From Icerya purchasi (taxonomy: Eukaryota > Arthropoda > Insecta > Hemiptera > Monophlebidae): a DNA stretch of 64,000 nt. Both the position numbers and the translations under genes were made by a program. Positions 59,462 through 64,000 of this stretch are shown here, in pieces. Under the pieces are notes generated by a model. It did no database searches and had not been told where the DNA came from. It worked only from the letters and a program-made list of their open reading frames with translations. Where the stretch lies: positions 105,746,393 to 105,810,392 of the forward strand of contig CM077115.1 of NCBI GenBank assembly GCA_039619475.1. Direction: 5' to 3'. Numbering within the stretch: the stretch's first letter is position 1; every line of letters starts with the position of its first letter.

Positions 59462-59469
59462 CAGTTAGC

Positions 59470-62071
59470 ATTTCATAGGTGCTTACAAACATCTCATAAA
59501 TTCTCGCTGTTTGCTGCCTTCTCCTTGCAATCACATCTCACAGTTTCTCCTCTATCCTTTCGCTTCTTTTTCAACATTATCTATGTTTTTTCATTCTCTT
59601 TCTTTCTTGTTCCTCCTTTATTACCACTATAACAAATTTCAGCCTTAAAATTGAGACCGCTTTGTTTCATTTATAACACTTTTTTCAATAAACGCTTTCC
59701 TTCGCTGTCTCAATTTTCGACCTTCTAACCTTTTTCTCGCCATTTCATTTTTCTATTAGATTTTACCTTTTTATCCGGTCCCTGCCCGTCCACTTTACAC
59801 TATCTTGTCCATTTCCTACGGCGTATTTTTGTTCATATTCTTTCGATACTTATTAACAGTGTTATTTCCTCATTTGCGCAAATATTATAATAAATATCTG
59901 TTCATTCTCACCGGGATTAGTTTTTGCTGCGCATATATAAACTAGGGAACATCGATAATGAGCAGAACATAATTTATTCCTTACCCATACCTCGAACCGG
60001 CTGTAAATTTATTTTACCACGACTACCGGTTTTACGTATGATTTATTAATTAATTATTGGCCGCCCATATTTTCTGCTATTTCTTCATTCTTACAAGGAT
60101 AATTCTTTTCAATTTATCTTTTACTAAAAATCACCGCGCATTTTATTATTTTTCGATAAGTCCTATTATTTCATGCCGTCTTTTTAGAAAGTACCTTATA
60201 ACTTTTTTTTTTTTTGCTTTTTTTTTTTACACAAAAAAACACCTGTAGTCTTTTACATTTTTGTAACATATTTTAAATTAATAAAAAATTAATTTTTGGA
60301 GCGTTCTTCGATTACGTAAGTATATTTCGCTACGTAAAAAATACAATTTACAAAGAATACATTATAAAACTAATCAAAAAATCACATTGAAATAACAAGG
60401 TACGGACATTGAATAAAAAATAAAAATTATCGCGAGCTCTTTAATCGATTGGAATAATACGATTATCTTAAAATAAAAATTGTCGTACAGAAATATAAGA
60501 TATATTTCGATTATTCGCATTTTTTTTTATATTCCGTTTCGTTATAGAATTACCAGTAGTACGTTGATAATTTTCAAAAATTTAATAGGTGGCGCTAATG
60601 ATATCATATAGCCGTCGTAATTTGTGATTTTGAAATTTTAAGAATCACACAAAAATTTTGAATATTAATTACATTTAATGTATTTAGTTTACACACTTTC
60701 TGTTTTGAATTATAGAAATTTTAAATTTCAATATGGACAGACATTAATTTTTATATTTCTTTTCATCTTACTAAACTCAGTTTCGCGTGTTAATATTTTT
60801 TAAAGCTATTTTACATTGGCCTACTGCGTGCTTCGTAACCGCTTTCTTTTTCATTACATTACTCTCCTTTTTTTTATCTCGTTAAATTTACCTTGTGAAA
60901 AATAAAAAAAAAACTATTTTCAAACGCACATATTTCGAAGAAAAAAGAAACAGCTTTTCCCCTTTTTATTTATCACTATTCTCACCTTTTTGTATTGTGA
61001 ACAATTCGGGGATCGCTGAAATGCACATTTTATGTGATCTCAGTAAGTTAATAATAAACGTACTTCGCGACAATCAAAATTTTGATGAATATTATTCTTT
61101 TTAGAACAGGACGGTTTTTAACTCACGTGAAAGTTACTGTTTAACAGCAATTTGTTAACATTGATTAAATTTCACGTAATGCTGTGGCAGAATTATAATT
61201 TTATCTTCTACAAAAAAACTTTTCAAGACTGATCACAATATTATTGTTCTCCTCTACGTACCAAGAAGCGTTGGTAATAATTGCAATTTATTTACAGGAT
61301 CACATATTTTATACAATGGAGTTTCGAGTTAATTTATTCGGTTTTTTTTTTGGTTTTTTTTCTGGTAGCGTCCGCGTACCATATTTAACTGCAATGATCA
61401 TTACAGTACATAGGAGGTCAGGGTGAAGAGGCTACTTCATAACTTATCTAGTAAGTTGTTGGCTCTAAGAAATACCAGTAGCATTTGTATGCACGTTGGG
61501 TTAATCTCGTATCAAATAGTACGTTAATAATAAAATTTTAGACTAACGAAGAAGTTAGCCGTATAAATGACTAAAAGAGAGACGTGATTTTTCAATGAGA
61601 TTGTAAAGATTTCCTTTGTTCGTCCCATCATTGGTTACAGTCGCACAAAAGAGGAAGTTCTCGATTCGTCATAAGACAAATAGCTCTTATTACTTAATAA
61701 GTATTAAAAAAGTATTCGATTTTTTTTTGTACTCAAATTCATTCTAATGGCGACTATTATTAATCTTACGCTAAAAACCAACCAACAAATTAACAAATCG
61801 TTAGTTTTGAAACATGGTTGTGAATTTGAGGTTTCGTTTCCTTCGCACCGTCTTACCCGACATTTCTTTCTTTCTCGTTTTTTTTAGTAAATACAAAAAG
61901 CAATAATACATGCAGCCAATTCTGTTATATAGACCTATAATTAACAATCACAATAATTTCTATTTGTACAAAAAAGTACAGATACTAAATCACAAAGTGT
62001 CAACAATTTTTATTGCAAGCATTTCTTGTGATAAATTAATTTCCTAGCGGATACAATTATTCTGCGAGACA
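59470..62071. other. intronic or upstream DNA, no exon recognised
   Basis: The first 400 bases are pyrimidine-rich. No supported coding sequence on either strand. Confidence 0.45.
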
Positions 62072-62079
62072 GTCATTTC

Positions 62080-63817
62080 TAGGGCTCGGATTTTACATAT
62101 AGTGCATATTTTTTTTTGCTTTTAGCTAACGCTTTGATATTTAGCATCTAAGCGTCTCGAGGGTTGTAGATTCCGAATAGACTAATTTAATAGTGCGTAT
62201 AAATGCATATTTTGTATATTTTGAGGATTTCTACATATTTTTCATAATTACGTACTTTGGTACGGGGACAGTAGACAAGGAATTAAAAAATTGCTTAGAA
62301 TATTAGGTGACGTATCGAGTACGGACAAGATTTAAGAAAAGATTTACGTACCATCTTGCCACAAGATAGTGCCTAGAACGAAATTTAACAGCGAATCAGA
62401 ATTACTATTCTCTAGTCGCCGTCGAAGAAGAGGCACTCGACAGACACAGTAGAACACAGAAAGCTAGTTCCGATCAAAAATCCTCGACGAGCCGGAATCC
62501 GTACATCGTAGCAATCGTACAAGAGGAATCCGCAGGCCAGAACTAATTTGTTTTATTCGTCTTACAAAATTATCTTGTTGCATATTACGATTTGTCGATT
62601 AATTCGTTCGATTACTTTTTGTCTCGTGTCGCTAGCTATCTCTGGGCCGAAGTTATACGCAATCGCATTTTCAACCTTACAATTTTGCAATAGGCCGTCA
62701 TATTGTTATATGGTTCCGCACCTCCTACATACCCACAAATTTATGGTTGCATTCCACTGATTTTTAGCTAAATGTTAAGCCCAAGAAGTCCAGGTTACAA
62801 GAATTTCACCAAACGAGCATGTTTTTTTTTTCTATTTTGCTCGGACTATAATAGAGAACGACTGTTTCTCATTTGTATGCGGGTGAGATTGTTTTCCGAT
62901 TTTATTTCAGTTACTATTCGGTCTTTTGACATAAGGTGTTGTTCTACTGTTTGTGTTGTATTAGTTATCAAAATATCATTTGTAGCCAAAGCTATGACAG
63001 AATATCAGCCGGGACAGATAACAAGAGTTTAATTTTTTTTAAATTAAGCTTTAGGCTCATGCCCGCTACACGAATCTTCGTAGTGATTTCGAATTCCGAA
63101 AGATATTGATGGTAAATTTTCGTTTAATTTTTCGTATCATTTATAATCGTTTTCCATCAATATGTACTACATTATGTATTATTTATAATTTTTTTTTATT
63201 ACTTTTAACTATGGATATATATTTAAAACACTTTTCTCTTGTTACTTTGCAAGCGATATCGCACATCTATCTTGCAAGCTGTCTTCAATATTAATGTATT
63301 ATTGTTATCTGTTTCAAAAAAAAACTGAACTGTAAATAGGAAATAAGTAATTGTAAACTACATTTAGCCCTTTTATAATACTTTACCAATGAATGAATGT
63401 TCACACAGCTCAACACTCCGGGGTGTACTTGTTCGTGATTTATATATTTCATGTCTATACGTTCAAAAAAAAAAAAAAATCAAATGCAATCAGCGGTAAA
63501 TTAAACTTAATGTTATTTCTTATGCGAAATTCACCATTACTATAAAAAATATATTTCTTTTTGGTCTAACATCACGTTTTAATAAAGTACATTGAGATTT
63601 CAGTTATTCTAGTAACAATATTCGACCGTTTTAAATTGAAGACTGATTTAACCCAGGAACCAATTCGACCGGCTAATGTAGTAATTCCTGTTTATTACGA
63701 GAACAAATTCGACCACATCCAATAAAAATGTGGGACGAAAAATAAAAATTTAATTTCATTTTTTAATTAATATATTATCAATTATGAAATTTCTAGTGCA
63801 TATAAATCCGAACCCTA
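62080..63817. mobile_element. hAT-type transposon, non-autonomous, about 1.74 kb
   Basis: Ends are TAGGGCTCGGATTT and, inverted, TAGGGTTCGGATTT, with further partial match (ATAGTGCAT versus ATGCACTAG). Flanking octamers GTCATTTC (62072-62079) and GTCATTAC (63818-63825) match at 7 of 8 positions. TAGGG-type ends with 8-bp duplications fit hAT. I could not recognise a transposase inside. An open stretch at 62370-62546 is described separately. Confidence 0.75.
62370..62546 (+). CDS. short open stretch of unknown function inside the hAT-type element
   Basis: Fifty-eight codons open from a stop at 62367-62369 to TAA at 62544-62546, without an ATG. Composition is unlike the surroundings: balanced, polar and GC-richer, with VAVEEEALDRHSR near the start and SRNPYIVAIVQEESAGQN at the end. 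No domain is recognised. It could be an exon of a captured gene, a transposase remnant, or chance in a GC-richer patch. Confidence 0.2.
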   Translation, partial: CLERNLTANQNYYSLVAVEEEALDRHSRTQKASSDQKSSTSRNPYIVAIVQEESAGQN

Positions 63818-63825
63818 GTCATTAC

Positions 63826-64000
63826 ACTGTCGTCCTCGCTCGCAACAGTGAAAACTTACCAAATACGGGGACACACACTCGAAAGCACTTCTTTCAAGAC
63901 AGTAACAGTTACTCGCAAGTGGATATTTACCTTTAATCACGATTTACGGCGAAACAACTGATCTCCATTAAGGGTACAATTTTAAAATAAGTTTAATAAA
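63826..64000. other. window edge, no feature recognised
   Basis: No exon or splice site can be defined before the window ends. Any common BTB exons of the lola-like gene would lie to the right. Confidence 0.5.

Overview
The window looks like AT-rich insect nuclear DNA with long introns and many transposons. The best evidence is a set of short minus-strand exons, each encoding a C2HC finger followed by a C2H2 finger. This is the alternative 3'-exon architecture of the insect transcription-factor gene lola (longitudinals lacking). I cannot name the species; a hemipteroid or another insect with a large AT-rich genome is only a guess.

The backbone is a lola-like alternative-exon array transcribed right to left. 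Seven intact zinc-finger exons end at 56885, 47411, 43458, 38293, 27550, 15560 and 3173, and a decayed eighth lies at 58301-58495. Each has a 3' splice site, two bases that complete a split codon, two fingers and its own stop. All are therefore interchangeable on one upstream donor. The exons for the common BTB domain are not visible and should lie beyond the right edge. The exons fall into three groups that follow map order (57/47 kb plus the relic; 43/38/27 kb; 15/3 kb), which suggests growth by local duplication. A possible plus-strand terminal exon of a different gene, with a poly(A) signal, sits at 1150-1264.

Most other recognisable sequence is mobile. Non-LTR retrotransposons, mostly broken: a Jockey-type element at 4.8-8.9 kb joined to an RNase H-bearing fragment (8.9-10.1 kb); a long RT/RNase H element with a 3' hairpin and TAA tail (17.3-19.7 kb); tails at 21, 23.5 and 55.4 kb; old RT relics at 28.5, 31, 33-35, 36 and 37.6-38 kb; and a tRNA-derived SINE at 36.4-36.7 kb. 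A Penelope-like element with a GIY-YIG domain and a hammerhead-ribozyme-like motif lies at 41.0-42.8 kb. DNA transposons: hAT-type elements with 8-bp target duplications at 27.1, 58.8 and 62.1 kb, and one at 23.2 kb split by a retrotransposon; a TA-flanked palindromic MITE inside the Jockey copy; and foldback or long-TIR elements at 2.4, 14.0, 49.3 and 52.6 kb.

By eye, CpG is scarce to the left of about 36 kb and frequent to the right. No rRNA, functional tRNA, CRISPR or bacterial-type operon was seen. The remaining stretches are AT-rich intronic or intergenic DNA with microsatellites.
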